Source: Desulfuromonadales bacterium
Lineage (GTDB): Bacteria; Desulfobacterota; Desulfuromonadia; Desulfuromonadales; UBA2294
NCBI GenBank assembly: GCA_014859615.1
Contig: JACUTX010000001.1
Coordinates: 1-55,223 of the forward strand
Direction of reading: 5' to 3'
Length of the DNA: 55,223 nucleotides
Under the pieces are notes generated by a model that ran no database searches, had not been told where the DNA came from, and was given only the letters and a program-made list of their open reading frames with translations. Positions 13,807-21,708 of the stretch are shown here, in pieces. Made by a program: the position numbers and the translations under genes. How positions within the stretch are numbered: the stretch's first letter is position 1; every line of letters begins with the position of its first letter.

Positions 13807-15900
13807 ATGATCGGTCTGCATAAAAATAAACGGATGAAGAAGGAACTCAGACTCCTTGACGTCTACGCTATAGCGACGGGCGCGACTTTGAGCGCCGGGT
13901 TCTTTCTCCTGCCGGGTATCGCTGCTGTGGAGGCAGGGCCGGCGTTGGTGCTTGCCTACGCACTGGCCGCCATCCCGCTGATTCCTGCGATATTCAGTGT
14001 TATTGAGCTGGCGACCGCCATGCCGAGGGCCGGTGGTGCCTACTACTTTCTCGACCGGGCTCTCGGCCCAATGATGGGGACCATCGGCGGTATCGGGACC
14101 TGGTTGGCACTCCTTCTTACCGTCGCATTTGCTCTGATCGGGATGGGTGCGTATATCGCACTCTTCATCCCGGATTTGCAAATTGTACCGGTCGCTATCG
14201 GGGTCGCTCTGTTGATCGGGGGGGTTAATCTGGTCGGGACGAAAAAGAGCGGCAGTCTCCAGGTTTTTCTGGTCTTCGTGTTGCTGGCGATTCTGGCCAT
14301 TTTTTTCTCCGGCGGAGTTTTTGCCTTCCAACCGACCCATTTCGAAAATTTTTTTGCGGCCGGGTTCGATTCGATTGCCGCGACCGCCGGGCTGGTTTAT
14401 TTCAGCTATGCTGGCGTAACCAAGGTCACCAGCCTGTCGGAAGAGGTGAAGGATCCGGAGCGCAACCTCTCCAGAGGGATCATGCTGGCTCTTGTGACTT
14501 CACTTTTGATTTATATCCTTGGAACGACAATTATCGTCGGCCTGGTGCCGATGGATGAATTGCAGGGGAATCTGACTCCGGTCGCGACCGCCGCTGAATA
14601 CGCGCTGGGTCGTACCGGCGTCATTCTCCTCTCCCTGGCGGCTCTGCTCGCTTTTGTCTCGGTCTCCAATGCCGGGCTGATGAGCGCTTCGCGCTATCCA
14701 CTGGCGATGAGCCGTGACCACCTGCTGCCACGGATTTTCAGGAAAGTGGGGAGGTTTGGTACGCCGACGACTTCCATTCTGCTGACCCTGACAACCATCA
14801 TTCTGATCTTGATTCTGTTCGACCCGATGCGTATTGCCAAGCTGGCCAGTGCTTTCCAATTACTGATGTTCGCTCTGGTCTGTTTTGCCGTCATCGTGAT
14901 GCGAGAGAGTCAAATCACCTCCTACGACCCCGGATATAAATCGCCATTCTATCCATGGATGCAGATCGCGGGGATTGTCTCGCCCATTTACCTGATTTTT
15001 GAAATGGGGACGCTTTCGATTGTTTTTTCCATAGGCCTGATTCTCGTATCGGCGCTCTGGTTCTTTTACTACGGTCGGCGGCGTGTTTCCAGGACAGGCG
15101 CCATCTATCATGTGTTTGAGCGACTGGGGCGGAAAAGATATCACGATCTTGACACGGAATTGCGCGGGATATTACGCGAAAAAGGGTTGCGCAAAGAAGA
15201 TCCTTTTGATGAAATTGTTTCCAGAAGTCTGGTCTTTGATCTTGAAGGTGAGGCTCCGTTTGAAGACGTGGTCAAGCTGTTCGCCTGTGAAATATCGAGC
15301 CGGATCCATTTATCGACTGATGAAATCATCAAACAGATGATGGAAGGGACCAGGCTCGGGGCGACACCGGTGACCCGTGGCGTTGCTCTCCCGCATTTTC
15401 GCACCGACCAGATTGAACAGGTGGAGATGGCTCTGGTTCGCGCCCGCCAGGGGGTCTACATGCCGATCTACAATCCCCTGACTTATGAGGAGGAGGCAGA
15501 GGTCAGAGTTCAGACAATTTTCTTTCTGGTCAGTCCCGCCAATAATCCGACTCAACATTTGCGGCTGCTGGCCCGCATTGCAGAACGGGTGGATGAGGAT
15601 GGCTTTGCCGTCGAGTGGGACCGGGCAAAGAATGAAGAGGAGCTGCGCGAATCGTTGTTGCAGGATGAGCACTTTATGACTCTGCTGATCAAGGCTGACA
15701 AGTCGAGCGGGAGCATGATTAATCAGCCGCTGAGCGCTGTCGGGATTCCCAAAGGGTGTTTGGTGGCGATGTTGTCGAGGGATGGGCAATCTTTTGTACC
15801 GAACGGCCAGACGATTTTAAAGGCAGGTGACAGTCTGACTATTATCGGCGAAGCCAAAGGGCTGCTCGGCCTGCGCGGAACGTATCAGAAAAATGAATGA
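13807..15900 (+). CDS. APC-superfamily permease fused to EIIA-type (PTS) and RCK_C domains
   Basis: This 697-aa fusion has three parts. Residues 1 to about 425 form an amino acid-polyamine-organocation permease (TGATLSAGFFLLPGIA, ATAMPRAGGAYYFLDRALG, YFSYAGVTKVTSLSEEVKDP). Residues about 455-615 resemble a fructose/nitrogen-type PTS EIIA domain, with His530 in VALPHFRT at the position of the phospho-His. Residues about 625-697 form a TrkA_C (RCK_C) ligand-binding domain ending in LKAGDSLTIIGEAKGL. The cytoplasmic tail is probably regulatory, coupling transport to phosphorylation or a small ligand (inference). The substrate is not identifiable. A weak AAAGA ribosome-binding site precedes ATG 13807. 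Confidence 0.85.
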   Translation: MIGLHKNKRMKKELRLLDVYAIATGATLSAGFFLLPGIAAVEAGPALVLAYALAAIPLIPAIFSVIELATAMPRAGGAYYFLDRALGPMMGTIGGIGTWLALLLTVAFALIGMGAYIALFIPDLQIVPVAIGVALLIGGVNLVGTKKSGSLQVFLVFVLLAILAIFFSGGVFAFQPTHFENFFAAGFDSIAATAGLVYFSYAGVTKVTSLSEEVKDPERNLSRGIMLALVTSLLIYILGTTIIVGLVPMDELQGNLTPVATAAEYALGRTGVILLSLAALLAFVSVSNAGLMSASRYPLAMSRDHLLPRIFRKVGRFGTPTTSILLTLTTIILILILFDPMRIAKLASAFQLLMFALVCFAVIVMRESQITSYDPGYKSPFYPWMQIAGIVSPIYLIFEMGTLSIVFSIGLILVSALWFFYYGRRRVSRTGAIYHVFERLGRKRYHDLDTELRGILREKGLRKEDPFDEIVSRSLVFDLEGEAPFEDVVKLFACEISSRIHLSTDEIIKQMMEGTRLGATPVTRGVALPHFRTDQIEQVEMALVRARQGVYMPIYNPLTYEEEAEVRVQTIFFLVSPANNPTQHLRLLARIAERVDEDGFAVEWDRAKNEEELRESLLQDEHFMTLLIKADKSSGSMINQPLSAVGIPKGCLVAMLSRDGQSFVPNGQTILKAGDSLTIIGEAKGLLGLRGTYQKNE

Positions 15901-15950
15901 TCATCTTTCATTCACTTCGAGTGAATCTAAACAGGGCTTTTCAGACAGAC

Positions 15951-15994
15951 AGAAGCAGAGTTCGCCCGTGAGCGGTCTCTGCTTCTGAATTTTT
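15951..15994 (+). terminator. Rho-independent terminator after the APC fusion gene
   Basis: The ten-base perfect inverted repeat AGAAGCAGAG / CTCTGCTTCT (15951-15960, 15977-15986) is followed by GAATTTTTA. It separates the + strand permease gene from the minus-strand gene ending at 16014. Confidence 0.8.
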
Positions 15995-16013
15995 ACCTAT
16001 CTTCTGTGACGCA

Positions 16014-16190
16014 TTACGGGCCAAATGGCGAAGGGTCTCTGAGCGTAACCCCGGCGGTCATCTTTTTGATCAGCCCCTCATGTTGCTCTTTGGTCAGGTG
16101 CGTTCCACAGGTCTTGCAGATATAACCTGATTTTTCACCAGACTCCTTGACGGCCTCAGAAAAATGATCTTTAAAATCTTTGCGTCCCAT
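16014..16190 (-). CDS. Small zinc-ribbon-like protein, 58 aa
   Basis: Start ATG at 16190 is preceded on the minus strand by AAAGGAG with good spacing, giving 58 residues. An upstream extension to 16271 has no support. The protein begins MGRKDFKDHFSEAVKESGEK and contains one CxxC pair, GYICKTCGTHL (Cys25, Cys28), with no second Cys pair, so a single-subunit zinc ribbon would need His or dimerisation. I do not recognise a named family; small proteins of this shape are common in Deltaproteobacteria. It lies alone between a terminator and an AT-rich intergenic region. Confidence 0.7.
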   Translation of the reverse strand: MGRKDFKDHFSEAVKESGEKSGYICKTCGTHLTKEQHEGLIKKMTAGVTLRDPSPFGP

Positions 16191-16637
16191 AACCGCTCCT
16201 TTCTTCTGTTTGCAACAAGTATCTGCAAATATCTGTATCACTTTCGCCTCTGTGCAGACCTTGACGTGCAAGCAGATATCTTTTGTTAAACAATAACATA
16301 GCTCAATTCCATGTCAAGCAGCTATCAATCGACATAGCAGACGGATCAATTTGAGAAGTTGGCGATCGGCAGAGACTCTCTTGTCAATTAGCTCAAGGAT
16401 GGCACACCCCTCAAATTCGATCTGGTTGCTGGTAAATCTCGTGATTGCACTCTTATCCCCTTTTTGTAGCAAGCTTAACGTTGACACCATCATAGATTCG
16501 GGGGAAACTTTGCTCATTACCAAAAACGAAGAAGAGTTGATGACTGAAACGATCCTGCTCACTTATCGCCTGGAGTCAAAACTGCTGCAAATTCTGGATC
16601 GAGCCGCTCTCCCGGACTTGTCTCGGGCGAAGTGACG
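16191..16637. other. AT-rich interval with no convincing gene
   Basis: About 450 bases between the small zinc-ribbon gene and hemW. The composition is more AT-rich than the flanks up to about 16560. A + strand frame is open from 16297 and ends at TGA 16633-16635, overlapping the hemW start region; its only starts are TTG 16351 and ATG 16399, neither with a ribosome-binding site. A GTG-started minus-strand frame spans 16314-16562. I recognise neither peptide. The + frame's position directly against hemW leaves open a small or decayed gene, but I do not call it. Confidence 0.5.
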
Positions 16638-17765
16638 ATGAGCGGACTCTACCTGCATATTCCGTTCTGCCTGCGCAAGTGCCCATACTGTGATTTTTTT
16701 TCGGTCCCTCATCGTGGTACAGCGGTTTCTGATTATGTGCAATCGCTTGCAGTCGATCTGCAGCAATCGAAAAAGGATTGGTCCGGTCCGATTTCGACCC
16801 TGTTTTTCGGGGGGGGGACGCCGTCGCTGCTGGCGCCGGATGACGTGGCTCGTCTGCTTGATCTGATTGATCGGGAGTACCGGTTTGCAGATGATGCAGA
16901 AATTTCACTGGAGGCGAATCCCGGCACCCTCGATCTGCAGAAACTGGCCGGTTACCGCGCGGCCGGGATCAACCGCATATCGATCGGCCTGCAGAGTCTG
17001 GACGACAACCGACTGAAGCTGCTCGGCCGACTACACGATGTTGAGACCGGTCTAAAGGGAGTGCATGACGCACGCACCGCCGGTTTTGATAATGTCTCCT
17101 GTGATCTTATGTTCGCCGTTCCGGGACAGACTCCGGCGGATCTGGCTGCGGATCTTGATCGGCTTCTGGATCTGCAACCCGAGCATATTGCGGTTTATGG
17201 TCTGACGATTGAAGCCGGAACGTCGTTCGCCGAGCGCCAGGCGAACGGTGAACTCACTCTCCCGGAAGAGGACGAATATGTTGCCGCTTACCGGCTGCTG
17301 CACGAGCGTCTGAGCACTGCCGGATATGATCATTATGAAGTCTCCAACTTTGCTCGAACAGGGAAGCGGTGTCGACACAATCAGCGTTATTGGCAGCGTC
17401 TTTCGGTTCTCGGCGTCGGTGCCGGTGCCCACACTTTTTGCGCCGACGGCTGGGGGAGCCGATGGGCAATCCCGAACGATCTGGAGAATTACAGAGCCGA
17501 GCTGCAAGCCGGGTGCAATCCGGCCCGGTTGATCGAAAAATTTGATCGTCAGGGGGCGATGATTGAAACTCTTTACCTTGGTCTGCGTACCGCCGATGGT
17601 GTCGATGATGTTCTCTTTGCAAAACGTTTCGGTTGCTGCGTTGAGGAGGCTTTTGCGCAAGCGGTCAAACGCTGTCGACCGCAGTTGCAAAAGATCGATG
17701 GTCATTGGCGTTTTGACCTCGATGGCTGGTTGCTGTTCGATACCCTTATCCTGAATTTCTTTTAA
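16638..17765 (+). CDS. hemW: HemW-like radical SAM protein (heme chaperone)
   Basis: The 375-aa protein starts MSGLYLHIPF and has the radical-SAM cysteines C11, C15 and C18 in CLRKCPYCDFF. It has the family motifs LFFGGGTPSLL, EANPGT, NRISIGLQS and SCDLMFAVPGQT. The C-terminal HemN_C-like region contains GMIETLYLGLRT in slightly altered form (GAMIETLYLGLRTADG). Formerly annotated as oxygen-independent coproporphyrinogen oxidase, this short clade lacks the extra N-terminal residues of HemN and acts in heme trafficking in characterised members. I chose ATG 16638; GTG 16632 is in frame two codons earlier. It precedes the heat-shock operon. Confidence 0.88.
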   Translation: MSGLYLHIPFCLRKCPYCDFFSVPHRGTAVSDYVQSLAVDLQQSKKDWSGPISTLFFGGGTPSLLAPDDVARLLDLIDREYRFADDAEISLEANPGTLDLQKLAGYRAAGINRISIGLQSLDDNRLKLLGRLHDVETGLKGVHDARTAGFDNVSCDLMFAVPGQTPADLAADLDRLLDLQPEHIAVYGLTIEAGTSFAERQANGELTLPEEDEYVAAYRLLHERLSTAGYDHYEVSNFARTGKRCRHNQRYWQRLSVLGVGAGAHTFCADGWGSRWAIPNDLENYRAELQAGCNPARLIEKFDRQGAMIETLYLGLRTADGVDDVLFAKRFGCCVEEAFAQAVKRCRPQLQKIDGHWRFDLDGWLLFDTLILNFF

Positions 17766-17851
17766 GCTTTGCTCAGCTCCCCTGCCAGTCTTCAAAATTT
17801 TCTGGTTCAGTCTGCCATTGTTGTCGACACTATATTATCGCCGTGAAGCTC

Positions 17852-17880
17852 TTGACAAAGAGCTTGGCCGTTGTTATTTT
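17852..17880 (+). promoter_or_regulatory. Sigma-70-type promoter of the hrcA operon
   Basis: TTGACA (17852-17857) and TATTTT (17875-17880) are separated by exactly 17 bases. The CIRCE operator begins nine bases after the -10 element, so a repressor bound there would cover the start site. Confidence 0.8.
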
Positions 17881-17888
17881 ATCGACTG

Positions 17889-17915
17889 TTAGCACTCCAG
17901 CAGGTTGAGTGCTAA
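17889..17915 (+). promoter_or_regulatory. CIRCE operator (HrcA binding site)
   Basis: The site is a perfect canonical CIRCE: TTAGCACTC (17889-17897), a nine-base spacer, then GAGTGCTAA (17907-17915). HrcA, encoded just downstream, represses chaperone operons through this element in many bacteria, so autoregulation of hrcA-grpE-dnaK-dnaJ is expected. Confidence 0.97.
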
Positions 17916-17968
17916 AAAAATCGCAAAAAACCGGGTTTTCCGGTGGACACGATTTGGGGTGCATGCGC

Positions 17969-19015
17969 ATGACAACGGAGATGACAGAGCGAAGTCGAAA
18001 AATCCTTGAGGTGATTGTCGATGATTACATCGCCTCCGGGGAGCCGGTCGGATCGCGGGCGGTCACAAAGCGGCACAACCTCGATCTCTCGCCGGCTACG
18101 GTGCGAAATGTCATGTCTGATCTCGAAGAGCTCGGTTTTCTGGCGTCGCCGCACACCTCTGCCGGGCGTATCCCGACAGAAAAGGGGTACCGTTATTACG
18201 TCGATTGTCTGTTGCAGCTGCGCGAACTGACACCCAAAGAGAAACGGAGTATCGAGGCGAGCTGCCCCGGCATCAATGGCCTTGACAAGCTGTTTCAGGA
18301 AGCGGGGAAGGCACTCTCGGCGCTCTCCAGCCATGCCGGTATCGTTATGGCGCCCCGTTTTACAACCACGATTTACAAGCAGATCGAGTTTGTCCGTTTG
18401 TCGCGTGGCAAACTTCTGGTGGTGTTTGTTTCCGAGTCGGGGTTGGTGCAGAACAAGGTGATTGACGCTGATGAGACGCTGACTCAGGAAGATCTGGTGA
18501 AGATTACCAACTATTTGAATGAGATGCTCTCCGGGATGAATATTTCTGAAGTGCGGGCAAAAATCTCCAGCGAGATGAAGCAGGAACGACATTTGTATGA
18601 CAAGCTGGTCGGCAAGGCGCTGGAGCTCTCCGGTGCGGTGCTCAAAGAGGAACTCGGCGGGCAGCTCTTTATCGAGGGGGCGTCCAGCTTCCTTGATCAG
18701 CCGGGGATTGTCGATATGGGACAGATGAAGAGACTGTTTAGGGCGTTTGAACAGAAAAATACGTTGATTGATCTGCTCGACAAAAGTCAGCAGGCAGCCG
18801 GTGTCCAGATTTTTATCGGGAGTGAGCATGAACTGGCGCAGATCGATGGCTGCAGCCTGGTTACGGCCAATTATCAGAATGTACACGGCACCATCGGCAC
18901 ACTTGGGGTTATCGGCCCGAGTCGAATGGCTTATTCCAAGGTGATTCCGATCGTCGATTATACCGCCCGGCTGATCAGCCGGATGCTCGAAACAGGCGAT
19001 GACAAGGAGATATAA
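17969..19015 (+). CDS. hrcA: Heat-inducible transcription repressor HrcA
   Basis: The 348-aa protein has the N-terminal winged-helix domain typical of HrcA (ERSRKILEVIVDDYIASGEP, then SPATVRNVMSDLEELGFL and SAGRIPTEKGYRYYVD). The C-terminal GAF-like domain ends GVIGPSRMAYSKVIPIVDYT, the family signature. It represses the operon through the CIRCE element 54 bases upstream. ATG 17969 is nine bases after GGGG (17956-17959) and is preferred to ATG 17963; the frame also extends back into the CIRCE site, which cannot be coding. grpE follows after three bases. Confidence 0.95.
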   Translation: MTTEMTERSRKILEVIVDDYIASGEPVGSRAVTKRHNLDLSPATVRNVMSDLEELGFLASPHTSAGRIPTEKGYRYYVDCLLQLRELTPKEKRSIEASCPGINGLDKLFQEAGKALSALSSHAGIVMAPRFTTTIYKQIEFVRLSRGKLLVVFVSESGLVQNKVIDADETLTQEDLVKITNYLNEMLSGMNISEVRAKISSEMKQERHLYDKLVGKALELSGAVLKEELGGQLFIEGASSFLDQPGIVDMGQMKRLFRAFEQKNTLIDLLDKSQQAAGVQIFIGSEHELAQIDGCSLVTANYQNVHGTIGTLGVIGPSRMAYSKVIPIVDYTARLISRMLETGDDKEI

Positions 19016-19018
19016 CGC

Positions 19019-19660
19019 GTGGCAAAGAAGAAAGAGGCAAAAAGAGCCGCTCCGGTCGGTGAAGAGGTCATTGAGGTGACTGAAGAGACCGAAGCAACTG
19101 AAGTCCAGATTGATCCACAAGAGGAGAACCTGCCAGCGTCGCTTGAGGAGCAGTTGCAGGCTGCGCAAGCTGAAGTTGCCGCTAATAAAGATCTTTATCT
19201 GCGGGCTCTGGCTGATCTGGAGAATTACCGTAAGCGTGCCCAGCGTGAAAAGGAAGATGCTTTTCGTTTCGCTAACGACCGTATTCTGCGTGACATTATT
19301 CCGGTGCTGGATAACCTTGAGCGGGCGGTTGAACATGCTCACAGTTCAGCAGGTGAACAGAACGTTCTGCTGGAGGGGGTCGAAATGACGCTGGAGCAGT
19401 TTCGAAAAGTTCTGGAGTCTTCCGGGGTCACAGCGGTCGAAGCGATGGGGCAGCCGTTTAATCCTGATTTCCATCAGGCGATCGGCCAGGTGCCGACTGC
19501 AGACCAGCCGGCAAACAGCGTCGTTCAGGTGCTGCAAAAGGGGTATCTTCTCAATGATCGCCTGCTTCGCCCGGCTATGGTTATGGTCGCAACGTCTTTG
19601 CCCGAAGAAGGAATCAAACCAGAGGGTCAGGCTGACGAACAGACTGGCGCTGTCGAATAA
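19019..19660 (+). CDS. grpE: Nucleotide exchange factor GrpE
   Basis: The 213-aa protein starts at GTG 19019, with AAGGAG at 19005-19010. It has an acidic, disordered N-terminus, then a long coiled coil (LEEQLQAAQAEVAANKDLYL), the family motif RALADLENYRKRAQREKEDA, and a C-terminal beta domain with FNPDFHQAIGQVPTADQPAN and LLNDRLLRPAMVMVA. GrpE drives ADP release from DnaK. It sits between hrcA and dnaK in the usual order. Confidence 0.96.
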   Translation: MAKKKEAKRAAPVGEEVIEVTEETEATEVQIDPQEENLPASLEEQLQAAQAEVAANKDLYLRALADLENYRKRAQREKEDAFRFANDRILRDIIPVLDNLERAVEHAHSSAGEQNVLLEGVEMTLEQFRKVLESSGVTAVEAMGQPFNPDFHQAIGQVPTADQPANSVVQVLQKGYLLNDRLLRPAMVMVATSLPEEGIKPEGQADEQTGAVE

Positions 19661-19695
19661 ATCAAGGTTTTTCAATAATAAAAAGGAGTTGTCTC

Positions 19696-21600
19696 ATGGG
19701 AAAAGTAATCGGAATAGATCTCGGTACGACCAATTCTTGCGTGGCGGTAATGGAGGGTGGTGAGCCGAGCGTTATCGCTAATTCAGAAGGGGCTCGCACC
19801 ACGCCGTCAATGGTCGCATTTTCCGAGAGTGGTGAGCGTCTGGTCGGTCAGCAGGCCAAGCGCCAGGCGGTGACCAATCCGGAAAACACGGTTTACGCGA
19901 TCAAGCGTCTGATTGGCCGCAAATTCGATACGGACGCTGTGCGCAAGGATATCGAAATCAGCCCGTTCAAGATCATCAAGGCGGATAATGGTGATGCCTG
20001 GGTTGAGGCCCGTGGGCAGAAGTATAGTGCGCCGGAGATTTCGGCAATCGTACTTCAGAAGATGAAAAAGACCGCTGAGGATTTCCTTGGCGAGCCCGTG
20101 ACCGAAGCGGTCATTACTGTGCCGGCCTATTTTAACGATTCACAGCGTCAGGCGACCAAGGATGCCGGCAAAATTGCCGGGCTTGAGGTTTTACGTATAA
20201 TCAATGAGCCGACCGCTGCGGCTCTTGCTTACGGTCTGGACAAGAAGGAAGAAGAGAAAGTCGCTGTTTTTGACCTCGGTGGCGGCACCTTCGACATCTC
20301 GATTCTAGAGCTTGGTGACGGCGTGTTTGAAGTCAAGGCGACCAACGGTGACACTTTCCTCGGTGGTGAGGACTTCGATCAGCGGATCATCGACTATGTC
20401 GCGGATGAATTCAAGCGGGATCAAGGGGTCGATCTGCGTAGCGACAAGATGGCTCTGCAACGTCTGAAGGAAGCGGCAGAAAAAGCGAAGTGCGAGCTCT
20501 CCTCGTCGCAAGAGACCGATATCAACCTGCCGTTTATCACCGCTGATCAGAACGGCCCGAAGCATATGAACATTAAGCTGACCCGTTCCAAGCTTGAAAG
20601 TATCTGTGATGATCTGATTACCCGACTGGTCGGGCCGTGCAAAACCGCCATGAAGGACGCTGGTCTGAAGGCTTCTGATATCGACGAGGTTATCCTGGTC
20701 GGCGGCATGACCCGCATGCCGGCCGTACAGGCGAAGGTCAAGGAGATCTTCGGCAAAGAGCCGAACAAGGGGGTCAACCCTGATGAAGTGGTCGCTATCG
20801 GCGCTTCCATTCAGGGGGGGGTGCTCAAGGGCGAGGTGAAGGATGTTCTGCTCCTCGACGTGACCCCGCTCTCTCTCGGAATCGAGACGCTCGGCAGCGT
20901 AATGACCAAGCTGATAGAAAAGAACAGCACTATCCCGTGTAAAAAGAGTCAGGTCTTCTCGACGGCAGCTGACAACCAGCCGGCTGTTTCGGTTCATGTT
21001 CTGCAAGGTGAGCGTGAGATGGCCGAAGGGAACAAGACGATTGGCCGTTTCGATCTGGCCAACATCCCGCCGGCGCCCCGGGGCGTTCCGCAGATTGAGG
21101 TGACTTTCGATATTGATGCCAACGGTATCCTTAATGTTTCGGCCAAGGATCTGGGGACCGGTAAAGAACAGTCGATCCGGATTACGGCCTCTTCGGGGCT
21201 GAGCGATGAAGAGATCGACCGCATGGTCAAGGAAGCCGAGATGCACTCGGATGAGGACAAAAAGAAAAAAGAGTTGATCGAAGCCCGCAATCAGGCCGAC
21301 GGTCTGGTCTACACCACCGAGAAAACCCTCAAAGAGCACGGCGATAAGGTTGACGCCGAGACGAAAACCAAGATCGAATCGGCCCTCGAAGAGTTGAAGA
21401 AAGCGATCGAGGGGGACGACAAGGCCGATATCAATGCCAAGGTCGAAGCTCTTTCTCAATCAGCACATAAGCTGGCCGAAGCGATGTATGCCAAGGCGGA
21501 AGCTGAAGGGGAAGCGGGTTCGGCTGACGCTGGCGACGATTCAGTCGTGGATGCCGAGTTTGAAGATGTCGAAGAGAAGGACGACAAAGAGGGGAAATAA
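19696..21600 (+). CDS. dnaK: Chaperone DnaK (Hsp70)
   Basis: The 634-aa full-length Hsp70 begins MGKVIGIDLGTTNSCVAVME. Also visible are the ATPase motifs FDLGGGTFDISILELG and GGMTRMPAVQ, the linker DVLLLDVTPLSLGIETLG, and a C-terminal Gly/Asp-rich tail ending EEKDDKEGK in place of the usual EEVKD-like end. An AAGGAG ribosome-binding site (19682-19687) precedes it. It is the ATP-dependent foldase partnered with the flanking GrpE and DnaJ. Confidence 0.98.
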   Translation: MGKVIGIDLGTTNSCVAVMEGGEPSVIANSEGARTTPSMVAFSESGERLVGQQAKRQAVTNPENTVYAIKRLIGRKFDTDAVRKDIEISPFKIIKADNGDAWVEARGQKYSAPEISAIVLQKMKKTAEDFLGEPVTEAVITVPAYFNDSQRQATKDAGKIAGLEVLRIINEPTAAALAYGLDKKEEEKVAVFDLGGGTFDISILELGDGVFEVKATNGDTFLGGEDFDQRIIDYVADEFKRDQGVDLRSDKMALQRLKEAAEKAKCELSSSQETDINLPFITADQNGPKHMNIKLTRSKLESICDDLITRLVGPCKTAMKDAGLKASDIDEVILVGGMTRMPAVQAKVKEIFGKEPNKGVNPDEVVAIGASIQGGVLKGEVKDVLLLDVTPLSLGIETLGSVMTKLIEKNSTIPCKKSQVFSTAADNQPAVSVHVLQGEREMAEGNKTIGRFDLANIPPAPRGVPQIEVTFDIDANGILNVSAKDLGTGKEQSIRITASSGLSDEEIDRMVKEAEMHSDEDKKKKELIEARNQADGLVYTTEKTLKEHGDKVDAETKTKIESALEELKKAIEGDDKADINAKVEALSQSAHKLAEAMYAKAEAEGEAGSADAGDDSVVDAEFEDVEEKDDKEGK

Positions 21601-21636
21601 TCTCGACGTCACTTTTTTTAGAAAATCAAGTAACGG

Positions 21637-21670
21637 CAGCAGGACCCGGAATTTTTTCCGGATCCTGCTG
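21637..21670 (+). other. Strong hairpin between dnaK and dnaJ
   Basis: A 14-base inverted repeat with one mismatch (21637-21650 against 21657-21670) encloses the loop ATTTTT. No T tract follows, so it is not a standard terminator. It could slow decay of, or attenuate, the mRNA between dnaK and dnaJ and lower DnaJ relative to DnaK (inference). Confidence 0.65.
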
Positions 21671-21708
21671 TGCTGTTGGCGGCTTACCGGTTGCCGAGAA
21701 GGAACACC

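Noticed and set aside
16314..16562. 82-codon minus-strand frame upstream of hemW
   Set aside because: GTG start without a ribosome-binding site, no recognisable family, overlapping a competing + strand frame.
16809..16817. Nine-G tract early in hemW as a possible phase-variation switch
   Set aside because: The tract encodes the conserved GGGTPS motif of the family, so it is constrained by protein function; such tracts are not unusual in this motif.
17912..19342. Minus-strand open frame of 476 codons opposite hrcA and grpE
   Set aside because: It lies antisense to two certain genes with full domain matches. Its peptide is rich in His, Gln and Arg with no recognisable domain. It is a by-product of codon usage on the + strand.
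20305..21459. Minus-strand open frame of 384 codons opposite dnaK
   Set aside because: This is a well-known type of antisense frame opposite dnaK caused by codon bias; there is no independent evidence of expression.
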